NCBI RefSeq assembly: GCF_933775445.1
Contig: NW_026089403.1
Span: forward strand, 124,001-188,000
DNA length: 64,000 nt
Direction: 5' to 3'
Source: Argentina anserina
Lineage: Eukaryota; Streptophyta; Magnoliopsida; Rosales; Rosaceae
The position numbers and the translations under genes are program-made. How positions within the stretch are numbered: the first letter of the stretch is position 1; the number at the start of each line of letters is the position of its first letter. The notes below the pieces were generated by a model that saw nothing but the letters and a program-made list of their open reading frames with translations, was not told the DNA's origin and ran no database searches. Positions 48,583 to 62,223 of the stretch are shown here, one piece after another.

Positions 48583-51500
48583 ATGTTTACTATTCCAATT
48601 GTGTATCTTTACATCGTTTGCGTATCTTTACTATTCCAATTGTGTATCTTTACATCGTTTGCGTATCTTTACTATTCCAATTGTGTATCTTTTCATTTCT
48701 CGTTTGAGTATCTTTCTGTAAGGCTTCTGTTGCGAGTTTCTATTGTATTTGAGAGTTTTGCAAGTGTGGGAGTGTGTTTCTTTCAAACTGAATATCTTTA
48801 CATCGTTTCCGTATGTTTACTATTCCAATTGTGTATCTTTACATCGTTTGCGTATCTTTACTATTCCAATTGTGTATCTTTTCATTTCTCGTTTGAGTAT
48901 CTTTCTGTAAGGCTTCTGATGCGAGTTTCTATTGTATTTGAGAGTTTTGCAAGTGTGGGAGTGTGTTTCTTTCAAACTGTGTATCTTTACATCGTTTGCG
49001 TATCTTTGCTATTCCAATTGTGTATCTTTTCATTTCTCGTTTGAGTATCTTTCTGTAGGGCTTCTGATGCGAGTTTCTATTGTATTTGAGAGTTTTGCAA
49101 GTGTGGGAGTGTGTTTCTTTCAAACTGAGTATCTTTACATCGTTTCCGTATGTTTACTATTCCAATTGTGTATCTTTACATCGTTTGCGTATCTTTACTA
49201 TTCCAATTGTGTATCTTTACATCGTTTGCGTATCTTTACTATTCTAATTGTGTATCTTTTCATTTCTCGTTTGAGTATCTTTCTGTAAGGCTTCTGATGC
49301 GAGTTTCTATTGTATTTGAGAGTTTTGCAAGTGTGGGAGTGTGTTTCTTTCAAACTGAGTATCTTTACATCGTTTGCGTATCTTTGCTATTCCAATTGTG
49401 TATCTTTTCATTTCTCGTTTGAGTATCTTTCTGTAGGGCTTCTGATGCGAGTTTCTATTGTATTTGAGAGTTTTGCAAGTGTGGGAGTGTGTTTCTTTCA
49501 AACTGAGTATCTTTACATCGTTTCCGTATGTTTACTATTCCAATTGTGTATCTTTACATCGTTTGCGTATCTTTACTATTCCAATTGTGTATCTTTACAT
49601 CGTTTGCGTATCTTTACTATTCCAATTGTGTATCTTTTCATTTCTCGTTTGAGTATCTTTATGTAAGGCTTCTGATGCGAGTTTCTATTGTATTTGAGAG
49701 TTTTGCAAGTGTGGGAGTGTGTTTCTTTCAAACTGAGTATCTTTACATAGTTTGCGTATCTTTACTATTCCAATTGTGTATCTTTACATCGTTTGCGTAT
49801 CTTTACTATTCCAATTGTGTATCTTTTCATTTCTCGTTTGAGTATCTTTCTGTAAGGCTTATGATGCGAGTTTCTATTGTATTTGAGAGTTTTGCAAGTG
49901 TGGGAGTGTGTTTCTTTCAAACTGAGTATCTTTACATCATTTCCGTATGTTTACTATTCCAATTGTGTATCTTTACATCGTTTGCGTATCTTTACTATTC
50001 CAATTGTGTATCTTTTCATTTCTCGTTTGAGTATCTTTCTGTAAGGCTTCTGATGCGAGTTTCTATTGTATTTGAGAGTTTTGCAAGTGTGGGAGTGTGT
50101 TTCTTTCAAACTGAGTATCTTTACATCGTTTGCATATCTTTACTATTCCAATTGTGTATCTTTTCATTTCTCATTTGAGTATCTTTCTGTAAGGCTTTCT
50201 GATGCGAGTTTCTATTGAATTTGAGAGTTTTGCAAGTGTGGGAGTGTGTTTCTTTCAAACTGAGTATCTTTACATCGTTTGCGTATCTTTACTATTCCAA
50301 TTGTGTATCTTTACATCGTTTGCGTATCTTTACTATTCCAATTGTGTATCTTTTCATTTCTCGTTTGAGTATCTTTCTGTAAGGCTTCTGATGCGAGTTT
50401 CTATTGTATTTGAGAGTTTAGCAAGTGTGGGAGTGTGTTTCTTTCAAACTGAGTATCTTTACATCGTTTGCGTATCTTTACTATTCCAATTGTGTATCTT
50501 TACATCGTTTGCGTATCTTTACTATTCCAATTGTGTATCTTTTCATTTCTCGTTAGAGTATCTTTCTGTAAGGCTTTTCTGATGCGAGTTTCTATTGAAT
50601 TTGAGAGTTTTGCAAGTGTGGGAGTGTGTTTCTTTCAAACTGAGTATCTTTACATAGTTTGCGTATCTTTACTATTCCAATTGTGTATCTTTACATCGTT
50701 TGCGTATCTTTACTATTCCAATTGTGTATCTTTTCATTTCTCGTTTGAGTATCTTTCTGTAAGGCTTCTGATGCGAGTTTCTATTGTATTTGAGAGTTTT
50801 GCAAGTGTGGGAGTGTGTTTCTTTCAAACTGAGTATCTTTACATCGTTTCCGTATGTTTACTATTCCAATTGTGTATCTTTACATCGTTTGCGTATCTTT
50901 ACTATTCCAATTGTGTATCTTTTCATTTCTCGTTTGAGTATCTTTCTGTAATGCTTCTGATGCGAGTTTCTATTGTATTTGAGAGTTTAGCAAGTGTGGG
51001 AGTGTGTTTCTTTCAAACTGAGTATCTTTACATCGTTTGCGTATCTTTGCCATTCCAATTGTGTATCTTTTCATTCCTCGTTTGAGTATCTTTCTGTAGC
51101 GCTTCTGATGCGAGTTTCTATTGTATTTGAGAGTTTTGCAAGTGTGGGAGTGTGTTTCTTTCAAACTGAGTATCTTTACATCGTTTCCGTATGTTTACTA
51201 TTCCAATTGTGTATCTTTACATCGTTTGCGTATCTTTACTATTCCAATTGTGTATCTTTACATCGTTTGCGTATCTTTACTATTCTAATTGTGTATCTTT
51301 TCATTTCTCGTTTGAGTATCTTTCTGTAAGGCTTTCTGATGCGAGTTTCTATTGAATTTGAGAGTTTTGCAAGTGTGGGAGTGTGTTTCTTTCAAACTGA
51401 GTATCTTTACATAGTTTGCGTATCTTTACTATTCCAATTGTGTATCTTTACATCGTTTGCGTATCTTTACTATTCCAATTGTGTATCTTTTCATTTCTCG

Positions 51501-52940
51501 TTTGAGTATCTTTCTGTAAGGCTTCTGATGCGAGTTTCTATTGTATTTGAGAGTTTTGCAAGTGTGGGAGTGTGTTTCTTTCAAACTGAATATCTTTACA
51601 TCGTTTCCGTATGTTTACTATTCCAATTGTGTATCTTTACATCGTTTGCGTATCTTTACTATTCCAATTATGTATCTTTTCATTTCTCGTTTGAGTATCT
51701 TTCTGTAAGGCTTCTGATGCGAGTTTCTATTGTATTTGAGAGTTTTGCAAGTGTGGGAGTGTGTTTCTTTCAAACTGAGTATCTTTACATCGTTTGCGTA
51801 TCTTTACTATTCCAATTGTGTATCTTTTCATTTCTCGTTTGAGTATCTTTCTGTAAGGCTTCTGATGCGAGTTTCTATTGAATTTGAGAGTTTTGCAAGT
51901 GTGAGAGTGTGTTTCTTTCAAACTGAGTATCTTTACATAGTTTGCGTATCTTTACTATTCCAATTGTGTATCTTTACATCGTTTGCGTATCTTTACTATT
52001 CCAATTGTGTATCTTTACATCGTTTGCGTATCTTTACTATTCCAATTGTGTATCTTTACATCGTTTGCGTATCTTTACTATTCCAATTGTGTATCTTTTC
52101 ATTTTTCGTTTGAGTATCTTTCTGTAAGGCTTTCTGATGCGAGTTTCTATTGAATTTGAGAGTTTTGCAAGTGTGGGAGTGTGTTTCTTTCAAACTGAGT
52201 ATCTTTACATAGTTTGGTATCTTTACTATTCCAATTGTGTATCTTTACATCGTTTGCGTATCTTTACTATTCCAATTGTGTATCTTTACATCGTTTGAGT
52301 ATCTTTCTGTAAGGCTTTCTGATGCAAGTTTCTATTGAATTTGAGAGTTTTGCAAGTGTGGGAGTGTGTTTCTTTCAAACTGAGTATCTTTACATCGTTT
52401 GCGTATCTTTACTATTCCAACTGTGTATCTTTACATCGTTTGCGTATCTTTACAATTCCAATTGAGTATCTTTTCATTTCTCATTTGAGTATCTTTCTGT
52501 AAGGCTTCTGATGCGAGTTTCTATTGTATTTGAGAGTTTTGCAAGTGTGGGAGTGTGTTTCTTTCAAACTGAGTATCTTTACATCGTTTGCGTATCTTTA
52601 CTATTCCAATTGTGTATCTTTACATCGTTTGCGTATCTTTACTATTCCAATTGTGTATCTTTTCATTTCTCGTTAGAGTATCTTTCTGTAAGGCTTTCTG
52701 ATGCGAGTTTCTATTGAATTTGAGAGTTTTGCAAGTGTGGGAGTGTGTTTCTTTCAAACTGAGTATCTTTACATAGTTTGCGTATCTTTACTATTCCAAT
52801 TGTGTATCTTTACATCGTTTGCGTATCTTTACTATTCCAATTGTGTATCTTTTCATTTCTCGTTTGAGTATCTTTCTGTAAGGCTTATGATGCGAGTTTC
52901 TATTATATTTGAGAGTTTTGCAAGTGTGGGAGTGTGTTTC
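48583..52940 (+). repeat. About 4.4-kb segmental duplication, copy 1
   Basis: This matches about 54045-58440. The offset is 5462 bp to about 49.29 kb, 5693 bp to about 50.4 kb and 5503 bp afterwards. The steps are +231 and -190 bp, both exact monomer lengths of the 149-type with three or two modules. The added monomer is at about 54737-54967. The extra one in this copy lies near 50.4-50.6 kb, next to an unusual four-T word GGCTTTTCTGATG. Rare shared variants include CTTTGCCATTCC and GTAGCGCTTCTG. Confidence 0.85.
52280..52298 (+). repeat. Truncated module fused to anchor
   Basis: GTATCTTTACATCGTTTGA is followed directly by the anchor GTATCTTTCTG. Forty-five bases (the 22- and 23-bp elements) are missing, with the join inside CGTTTG, a word shared by both partners. 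The same scar is at 57783-57801, 5503 bp downstream. Confidence 0.9.
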
Positions 52941-53855
52941 TTTCAAACTGAGTATCTTTACATCGTTTCCGTATGTTTACTATTCCAATTGTGTATCTTT
53001 ACATCGTTTGCGTATCTTTACTATTCCAATTGTGTATCTTTACATCGTTTGCGTATCTTTACTATTCTAATTGTGTATCTTTTCATTTCTCGTTTGAGTA
53101 TCTTTCTGTAAGGCTTTCTGATGCGAGTTTCTATTGAATTTGAGAGTTTTGCAAGTGTGGGAGTGTGTTTCTTTCAAACTGAGTATCTTTACATCGTTTC
53201 CGTATGTTTACTATTCCAATTGTGTATCTTTACATCATTTGCGTATCTTTACTATTCCAATGGTGTATCTTTTCATTTCTCGTTTGAGTATCTTTCTGTA
53301 AGGCTTCTGATGCGAGTTTCTATTGAATTTGAGAGTTTTGCAAGTGTGGGAGTGTGTTTCTTTCAAACTGAGTATCTTTACATAGTTTGCGTATCTTTAC
53401 TATTCCAATTGTGTATCTTTACATCGTTTGCGTATCTTTGCTATTCCAATTGTGTATCTTTTCATTTCTCGTTTGAGTATCTTTCTGTAGGGCTTCTGAT
53501 GCGAGTTTCTATTGTATTTGAGAATTTTGCAAGTGTGGGAGTGTGTTTCTTTCAAACTGAGTATCTTTACATCGTTTCCGTATGTTTACTATTCCAATTG
53601 TGTACCTTTACATCGTTTGCGTATCTTTACTATTCCAATTGTGTATCTTTACATCGTTTTGCGTATCTTTACTATTCCAATTGTGTATCTTTTCATTTCT
53701 CGTTTGAGTATCTTTCTGTAAGGCTTCTGATGCGAGTTTCTATTGTATTTGAGAGTTTTGCAAGTGTGGGAGTGTGTTTCTTTCAAACTGAGTATCTTTA
53801 CATCGTTTGCGTATCTTTACTATTCCAATTGTGTATCTTTTCATTTCTCGTTTGA

Positions 53856-53939
53856 GTATCTTTCTGTAGGGCTTCTGATGCGAGTTTCTATTGTATTTGA
53901 GAGTTTTGCAAGTGTGGGAGTGTGTTTCTTTCAAACTGA
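53856..53939 (+). repeat. 84-bp anchor-only monomer
   Basis: The anchor is followed immediately by another anchor. The 41-bp module and 23-bp segment (64 bp in all) are absent, with the join at GAGTATCTTTCTG where CTGAGTATCTTT and TTGAGTATCTTT are alike. It is the only anchor-only unit I noticed. Confidence 0.9.
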
Positions 53940-54044
53940 GTATCTTTCTGTAGGGCTTCTGATGCGAGTTTCTATTGTATTTGAGAGTTTTGCAAGTGTG
54001 GGAGTGTGTTTCTTTCAAACTGAGTATCTTTACATCGTTTCCGT

Positions 54045-57000
54045 ATGTTTACTATTCCAATTGTGTATCTTTACATCGTTTGCGTATCTTTACTATTCCA
54101 ATTGTGTATCTTTACATCGTTTGCGTATCTTTACTATTCCAATTGTGTATCTTTTCATTTCTCGTTTGAGTATCTTTCTGTAAGGCTTCTGATGCGAGTT
54201 TCTATTGTATTTGAGAGTTTTGCAAGTGTGGGAGTGTGTTTCTTTCAAACTGAATATCTTTACATCGTTTCCGTATGTTTACTATTCCAATTGTGTATCT
54301 TTACATCGTTTGCGTATCTTTACTATTCCAATTGTGTATCTTTTCATTTCTCGTTTGAGTATCTTTCTGTAAGGCTTCTGATGCGAGTTTCTATTGTATT
54401 TGAGAGTTTTGCAAGTGTGGGAGTGTGTTTCTTTCAAACTGTGTATCTTTACATCGTTTGCGTATCTTTGCTATTCCAATTGTGTATCTTTTCATTTCTC
54501 GTTTGAGTATCTTTCTGTAGGGCTTCTGATGCGAGTTTCTATTGTATTTGAGAGTTTTGCAAGTGTGGGAGTGTGTTTCTTTCAAACTGAGTATCTTTAC
54601 ATCGTTTCCGTATGTTTACTATTCCAATTGTGTATCTTTACATCGTTTGCGTATCTTTACTATTCCAATTGTGTATCTTTACATCGTTTGCGTATCTTTA
54701 CTATTCTAATTGTGTATCTTTTCATTTCTCGTTTGAGTATCTTTCTGTAAGGCTTTCTGATGCGAGTTTCTATTGAATTTGAGAGTTTTGCAAGTGTGGG
54801 AGTGTGTTTCTTTCAAACTGAGTATCTTTACATCGTTTCCGTATGTTTACTATTCCAATTGTGTATCTTTACATCGTTTGCGTATCTTTACTATTCCAAT
54901 TGTGTATCTTTACATCGTTTGCGTATCTTTACAATTCCAATTGAGTATCTTTTCATTTCTCGTTTGAGTATCTTTCTGTAAGGCTTCTGATGCGAGTTTC
55001 TATTGTATTTGAGAGTTTTGCAAGTGTGGGAGTGTGTTTCTTTCAAACTGAGTATCTTTACATCGTTTGCGTATCTTTGCTATTCCAATTGTGTATCTTT
55101 TCATTTCTCGTTTGAGTATCTTTCTGTAAGGCTTCTGATGCGAGTTTCTATTGTATTTGAGAGTTTTGCAAGTGTGGGAGTGTGTTTCTTTCAAACTGAG
55201 TATCTTTACATCGTTTCCGTATGTTTACTATTCCAATTGTGTATCTTTACATCGTTTGCGTATCTTTACTATTCCAATTGTGTATCTTTACATCGTTTGC
55301 GTATCTTTACTATTCCAATTGTGTATCTTTTCATTTCTCGTTTGAGTATCTTTATGTAAGGCTTCTGATGCGAGTTTCTATTGTATTTGAGAGTTTTGCA
55401 AGTGTGGGAGTGTGTTTCTTTCAAACTGAGTATCTTTACATAGTTTGCGTATCTTTACTATTCCAATTGTGTATCTTTACATCGTTTGCGTATCTTTACT
55501 ATTCCAATTGTGTATCTTTTCATTTCTCGTTTGAGTATCTTTCTGTAAGGCTTATGATGCGAGTTTCTATTGTATTTGAGAGTTTTGCAAGTGTGGGAGT
55601 GTGTTTCTTTCAAACTGAGTATCTTTACATCATTTCCGTATGTTTACTATTCCAATTGTGTATCTTTACATCGTTTGCGTATCTTTACTATTCCAATTGT
55701 GTATCTTTTCATTTCTCGTTTGAGTATCTTTCTGTAAGGCTTCTGATGCGAGTTTCTATTGTATTTGAGAGTTTTGCAAGTGTGGGAGTGTGTTTCTTTC
55801 AAACTGAGTATCTTTACATCGTTTGCATATCTTTACTATTCCAATTGTGTATCTTTTCATTTCTCATTTGAGTATCTTTCTGTAAGGCTTTCTGATGCGA
55901 GTTTCTATTGAATTTGAGAGTTTTGCAAGTGTGGGAGTGTGTTTCTTTCAAACTGAGTATCTTTACATCGTTTGCGTATCTTTACTATTCCAATTGTGTA
56001 TCTTTACATCGTTTGCGTATCTTTACTATTCCAATTGTGTATCTTTTCATTTCTCGTTAGAGTATCTTTCTGTAAGGCTTTCTGATGCGAGTTTCTATTG
56101 AATTTGAGAGTTTTGCAAGTGTGGGAGTGTGTTTCTTTCAAACTGAGTATCTTTACATAGTTTGCGTATCTTTACTATTCCAATTGTGTATCTTTACATC
56201 GTTTGCGTATCTTTACTATTCCAATTGTGTATCTTTTCATTTCTCGTTTGAGTATCTTTCTGTAAGGCTTCTGATGCGAGTTTCTATTGTATTTGAGAGT
56301 TTTGCAAGTGTGGGAGTGTGTTTCTTTCAAACTGAGTATCTTTACATCGTTTCCGTATGTTTACTATTCCAATTGTGTATCTTTACATCGTTTGCGTATC
56401 TTTACTATTCCAATTGTGTATCTTTTCATTTCTCGTTTGAGTATCTTTCTGTAAGGCTTCTGATGCGAGTTTCTATTGTATTTGAGAGTTTAGCAAGTGT
56501 GGGAGTGTGTTTCTTTCAAACTGAGTATCTTTACATCGTTTGCGTATCTTTGCCATTCCAATTGTGTATCTTTTCATTCCTCGTTTGAGTATCTTTCTGT
56601 AGCGCTTCTGATGCGAGTTTCTATTGTATTTGAGAGTTTTGCAAGTGTGGGAGTGTGTTTCTTTCAAACTGAGTATCTTTACATCGTTTCCGTATGTTTA
56701 CTATTCCAATTGTGTATCTTTACATCGTTTGCGTATCTTTACTATTCCAATTGTGTATCTTTACATCGTTTGCGTATCTTTACTATTCTAATTGTGTATC
56801 TTTTCATTTCTCGTTTGAGTATCTTTCTGTAAGGCTTTCTGATGCGAGTTTCTATTGAATTTGAGAGTTTTGCAAGTGTGGGAGTGTGTTTCTTTCAAAC
56901 TGAGTATCTTTACATAGTTTGCGTATCTTTACTATTCCAATTGTGTATCTTTACATCGTTTGCGTATCTTTACTATTCCAATTGTGTATCTTTTCATTTC

Positions 57001-58440
57001 TCGTTTGAGTATCTTTCTGTAAGGCTTCTGATGCGAGTTTCTATTGTATTTGAGAGTTTTGCAAGTGTGGGAGTGTGTTTCTTTCAAACTGAGTATCTTT
57101 ACATCGTTTCCGTATGTTTACTATTCCAATTGTGTATCTTTACATCGTTTGCGTATCTTTACTATTTCTATTGTGTATCTTTTCATTTCTCGTTTGAGTA
57201 TCTTTCTGTAAGGCTTCTGATGCGAGTTTCTATTGTATTTGAGAGTTTTGCAAGTGTGGGAGTGTGTTTCTTTCAAACTGAGTATCTTTACATCGTTTGC
57301 GTATCTTTACTATTCCAATTGTGTATCTTTTCATTTCTCGTTTGAGTATCTTTCTGTAAGGCTTCTGATGCGAGTTTCTATTGAATTTGAGAGTTTTGCA
57401 AGTGTGAGAGTGTGTTTCTTTCAAACTGAGTATCTTTACATAGTTTGCGTATCTTTACTATTCCAATTGTGTATCTTTACATCGTTTGCGTATCTTTACT
57501 ATTCCAATTGTGTATCTTTACATCGTTTGCGTATCTTTACTATTCCAATTGTGTATCTTTACATCGTTTGCGTATCTTTACTATTCCAATTGTGTATCTT
57601 TTCATTTTTCGTTTGAGTATCTTTCTGTAAGGCTTTCAGATGCGAGTTTCTATTGAATTTGAGAGTTTTGCAAGTGTGGGAGTGTGTTTCTTTCAAACTG
57701 AGTATCTTTACATAGTTTGGTATCTTTACTATTCCAATTGTGTATCTTTACATCGTTTGCGTATCTTTACTATTCCAATTGTGTATCTTTACATCGTTTG
57801 AGTATCTTTCTATAAGGCTTTCTGATGCAAGTTTCTATTGAATTTGAGAGTTTTGCAAGTGTGGGAGTGTGTTTCTTTCAAACTGAGTATCTTTACATCG
57901 TTTGCGTATCTTTACTATTCCAACTGTGTATCTTTACATCGTTTGCGTATCTTTACAATTCCAATTGAGTATCTTTTCATTTCTCATTTGAGTATCTTTC
58001 TGTAAGGCTTCTGATGCGAGTTTCTATTGTATTTGAGAGTTTTGCAAGTGTGGGAGTGTGTTTCTTTCAAACTGAGTATCTTTACATCGTTTGCGTATCT
58101 TTACTATTCCAATTGTGTATCTTTACATCGTTTGCGTATCTTTACTATTCCAATTGTGTATCTTTTCATTTCTCGTTAGAGTATCTTTCTGTAAGGCTTT
58201 CTGATGCGAGTTTCTATTGAATTTGAGAGTTTTGCAAGTGTGGGAGTGTGTTTCTTTCAAACTGAGTATCTTTACATAGTTTGCGTATCTTTACTATTCC
58301 AATTGTGTATCTTTACATCGTTTGCGTATCTTTACTATTCCAATTGTGTATCTTTTCATTTCTCGTTTGAGTATCTTTCTGTAAGGCTTATGATGCGAGT
58401 TTCTATTATATTTGAGAGTTTTGCAAGTGTGGGAGTGTGT
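54045..58440 (+). repeat. About 4.4-kb segmental duplication, copy 2
   Basis: This is the partner of 48583-52940. It ends near 58.44 kb, where CATCATTTCCG replaces CATCGTTTCCG. Inherited scars include the truncated module at 57783-57801 and the one-base deletion TAGTTTGGTATC near 57714, which matches 52211. Confidence 0.85.
57783..57801 (+). repeat. Second copy of the truncated module
   Basis: Identical junction to 52280-52298. The following anchor reads CTATAAGGC here rather than CTGTAAGGC, a later change. Confidence 0.9.
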
Positions 58441-59040
58441 TTCTTTCAAACTGAGTATCTTTACATCATTTCCGTATGTTTACTATTCCAATTGTGTATC
58501 TTTACATCGTTTGCGTATCTTTACTATTCCAATTGTGTATCTTTTCATTTCTCGTTTGAGTATCTTTCTGTAAGGCTTCTGATGCGAGTTTCTATTGTAT
58601 TTGAGAGTTTTGCAAGTGTGGGAGTGTGTTTCTTTCAAACTGAGTATCTTTACATCGTTTGCGTATCTTTACTATTCCAATTGTGTATCTTTTCATTTCT
58701 CGTTTGAGTATCTTTTTGTAAGGCTTTCTGATGCGAGTTTCTATTGAATTTGAGAGTTTTGCAAGTGTGGGAGTGTGTTTCTTTCAAACTGAGTATCTTT
58801 ACATCGTTTGCCTATCTTTACTATTCCAATTGTGTATCTTTACATCGTTTGCGTATCTTTACTATTCCAATTGTGTATCTTTTCATTTCTCGTTTGAGTA
58901 TCTTTCTGTAAGGCTTTCGGATGCGAGTTTCTATTGAATTTGAGAGTTTTGCAAGTGTGGGAATGTGTTTCTTTCAAACTGAGTATCTTTACATCGTTTG
59001 CGTATCTTTACTATTCCAATTGTGTATCTTTTCATTTCTC

Positions 59041-59430
59041 GTTTGAGTATCTTTCTGTAAGCCTTCTGATGCGAGTTTCTATTGTATTTGAGAGTTTTGC
59101 AAGTGTGGGAGTGTGTTTCTTTCAAACTGAGTATCTTTACATCGTTTGCGTATCTTTACTATTCCAACTGGGTATCTTTACATCGTTTGCGTATCTTTAC
59201 AATTCCAATTGAGTATCTTTTCATTTCTCGTTTGAGTATCTTTCTGTAAGGCTTCTGATCAGAGTTTCTATTGTATTTGTGAGTTTTACAAGTGTGGGAG
59301 TGTGTTTCTTTCAAACTGAGTATCTTTACATCGTTTGCGTATCTTTACTATTCCAATTGTGTATCTTTTCATTTCTCGTTTGAGTATCTTTCTGTGAGGC
59401 TTTCAGATGCGAGTTTCTTTTGAATTTGAG
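59041..59430 (+). repeat. Cluster of unusually diverged monomers
   Basis: Within 400 bp there are many private changes: GTAAGCCTTCTG, CAACTGGGTATC, CTGATCAGAGTTTC, TTTGTGAGTTTTACAAG, CTGTGAGGCTTTCAGATG and GTTTCTTTTGAATTTG. Most were not noticed elsewhere, so these monomers seem to have escaped recent homogenisation. Confidence 0.8.
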
Positions 59431-62223
59431 AGTTTTGCAAGTGTGGGAGTGTGTTTCTTTCAAACTGAGTATCTTTACATCGTTTGCGTATGTTTACTAT
59501 TACAATTGTGTATCTTTACATCGTTTGCGTATCTTTACTATTCCAATTGTGTATCTTTACATCGTTTGCGTATCTTTACTATTCCAATTGTGTATCTTTT
59601 CATTTCTCGTTTGAGTATCTTTCTGTAAGGCTTTCTGATGCGAGTTTCTATTGAATTTGAGAGTTTTGCAAGTGTGGGAGTGTGTTTCTTTCAAACTGAG
59701 TATCTTTACATAGTTTGCGTATCTTTACTATTCCAATTGTGTATCTTTACATCGTTTGCGTATCTTTACTATTCCAATTGTGTATCTTTTCATTTCTCGT
59801 TTGAGTATCTTTCTGTAAGGCTTCTGATGCGAGTTTCTATTGTATTTGAGAGTTTTGCAAGTGTGGGAGTGTGTTTCTTTCAAACTGAGTATCTTTACAT
59901 CGTTTCCGTATGTTTACTATTCCAATTGTGTATCTTTACATCGTTTGCGTATCTTTACTATTCCAATTGTGTATCTTTTCATTTCTCGTTTGAGTATCTT
60001 TCTGTAAGGCTTCTGATGCGAGTTTCTATTGTATTTGAGAGTTTTGCAAGTGTGGGAGTGTGTTTCTTTCAAACTGAGTATCTTTACATAGTTTGCGTAT
60101 CTTTACTATTCCAATTGTGTATCTTTACATCGTTTGCGTATCTTTACTATTCCAATTGTGTATCTTTTCATTTCTCGTTTGAGTATCTTTCTGTAAGGCT
60201 TCTGATGCGAGTTTCTATTGTATTTGAGAGTTTTGCAAGTGTGGGAGTGTGTTTCTTTCAAACTGAGTATCTTTACATCGTTTCCGTATGTTTACTATTC
60301 CAATTGTGTATCTTTACATCGTTTGCGTATCTTTACTATTCCAATGGTGTATCTTTTCATTTCTCGTTTGAGTATCTTTCTGTAAGGCTTCTGATGCGAG
60401 TTTCTATTGAATTTGAGAGTTTTGCAAGTGTGGGAGTGTGTTTCTTTCAAACTGAGTATCTTTACATCGTTTGCGTATCTTTACTATTCCAATTGTGTAT
60501 CTTTTCATTTCTCGTTTGAGTATCTTTCTGTAAGGCTTTCTGATGCGAGTTTCTATTGTATTTGAGAGTTTTGCAAGTGTGGGAGTGTGTTTCTTTCAAA
60601 CTGAGTATCTTTACATCGTTTCCGTATGTTTACTATTCCAATTGTGTATCTTTACATCGTTTGCGTATCTTTACTATTCCAATTGTGTATCTTTACATCG
60701 TTTGCGTATCTTTACTATTCTAATTGTGTATCTTTTCATTTCTCGTTTGAGTATCTTTCTGTAAGGCTTTCTGATGCGAGTTTCTATTGAATTTGAGAGT
60801 TTTGCAAGTGTGGGAGTGTGTTTCTTTCAAACTGAGTATCTTTACATAGTTTGCGTATCTTTACTATTCCAATTGTGTATCTTTACATCGTTTGCGTATC
60901 TTTACTATTCCAATTGTGTATCTTTTCATTTCTCGTTTGAGTATCTTTCTGTAAGGCTTCTGATGCGAGTTTCTATTGTATTTGAGAGTTTTGCAAGTGT
61001 GGGAGTGTGTTTCTTTCAAACTGAGTATCTTTACATCGTTTCCGTATGTTTACTATTCCAATTGTGTATCTTTACATCGTTTGCGTATCTTTACTATTTC
61101 TATTGTGTATCTTTTCATTTCTCGTTTGAGTATCTTTCTGTAAGGCTTCTGATGCGAGTTTCTATTGTATTTGAGAGTTTTGCAAGTGTGGGAGTGTGTT
61201 TCTTTCAAACTGAGTATCTTTACATCGTTTGCGTATCTTTACTATTCCAATTGTGTATCTTTTCATTTCTCGTTTGAGTATCTTTCTGTAAGGCTTTCTG
61301 ATGCGAGTTTCTATTGAATTTGAGAGTTTTGCAAGTGTGGGAGTGTGTTTCTTTCAAACTGAGTATCTTTACATTGTTTCCGTATGTTTACTATTCCAAT
61401 TGTGTATCTTTACATCATTTGCGTATCTTTACTATTCTAATGGTGTATCTTTTCATTTCTCGTTTGAGTATCTTTCTGTAAGGCTTCTGATGCGAGTTTC
61501 TATTGAATTTGAGAGTTTTGCAAGTGTGGGAGTGTGTTTCTTTCAAACTGAGTATCTTTACATAGTTTGCGTATCTTTACTATTCCAATTGTGTATCTTT
61601 ACATCGTTTGCGTATCTTTACTATTCCAATTGTGTATCTTTTCATTTCTCGTTTGAGTATCTTTCTGTAATGCTTCTGATGCGAGTTTCTATTGTATTTG
61701 AGAGTTTTGCAAGTGTGGGAGTGTGTTTCTTTCAAACTGAGTATCTTTACATCGTTTGCCTATCTTTACTATTCCAATTGTGTATCTTTTCATTTCTCGT
61801 TTGAGTATCTTTCTGTAAGGCTTCTGATGCGAGTTTCTATTGTATTTGAGAGTTTTGCAAGTGTGGGAGTGTGTTTCTTTCAAACTGAGTATCTTTACAT
61901 AGTTTGCGTATCTTTACTATTCCAATTGTGTATCTTTACATCGTTTGCGTATCTTTACTATTCCAATTGTGTATCTTTTCATTCCTCGTTTGAGTATCTT
62001 TCTGTAGGGCTTCTGATGCGAGTTTCTATTGTATTTGAGAGTTTTGCAAGTGTGGGAGTGTGTTTCTTTCAAACTGAGTATCTTTACATCGTTTCCGTAT
62101 GTTTACTATTCCAATTGTGTATCTTTACATCGTTTGCGTATCTTTACTATTCCAATTCTGTATCTTTACATCGTTTGCGTATCTTTACTATTCTAATTGT
62201 GTATCTTTTCATTTCTCGTTTGA

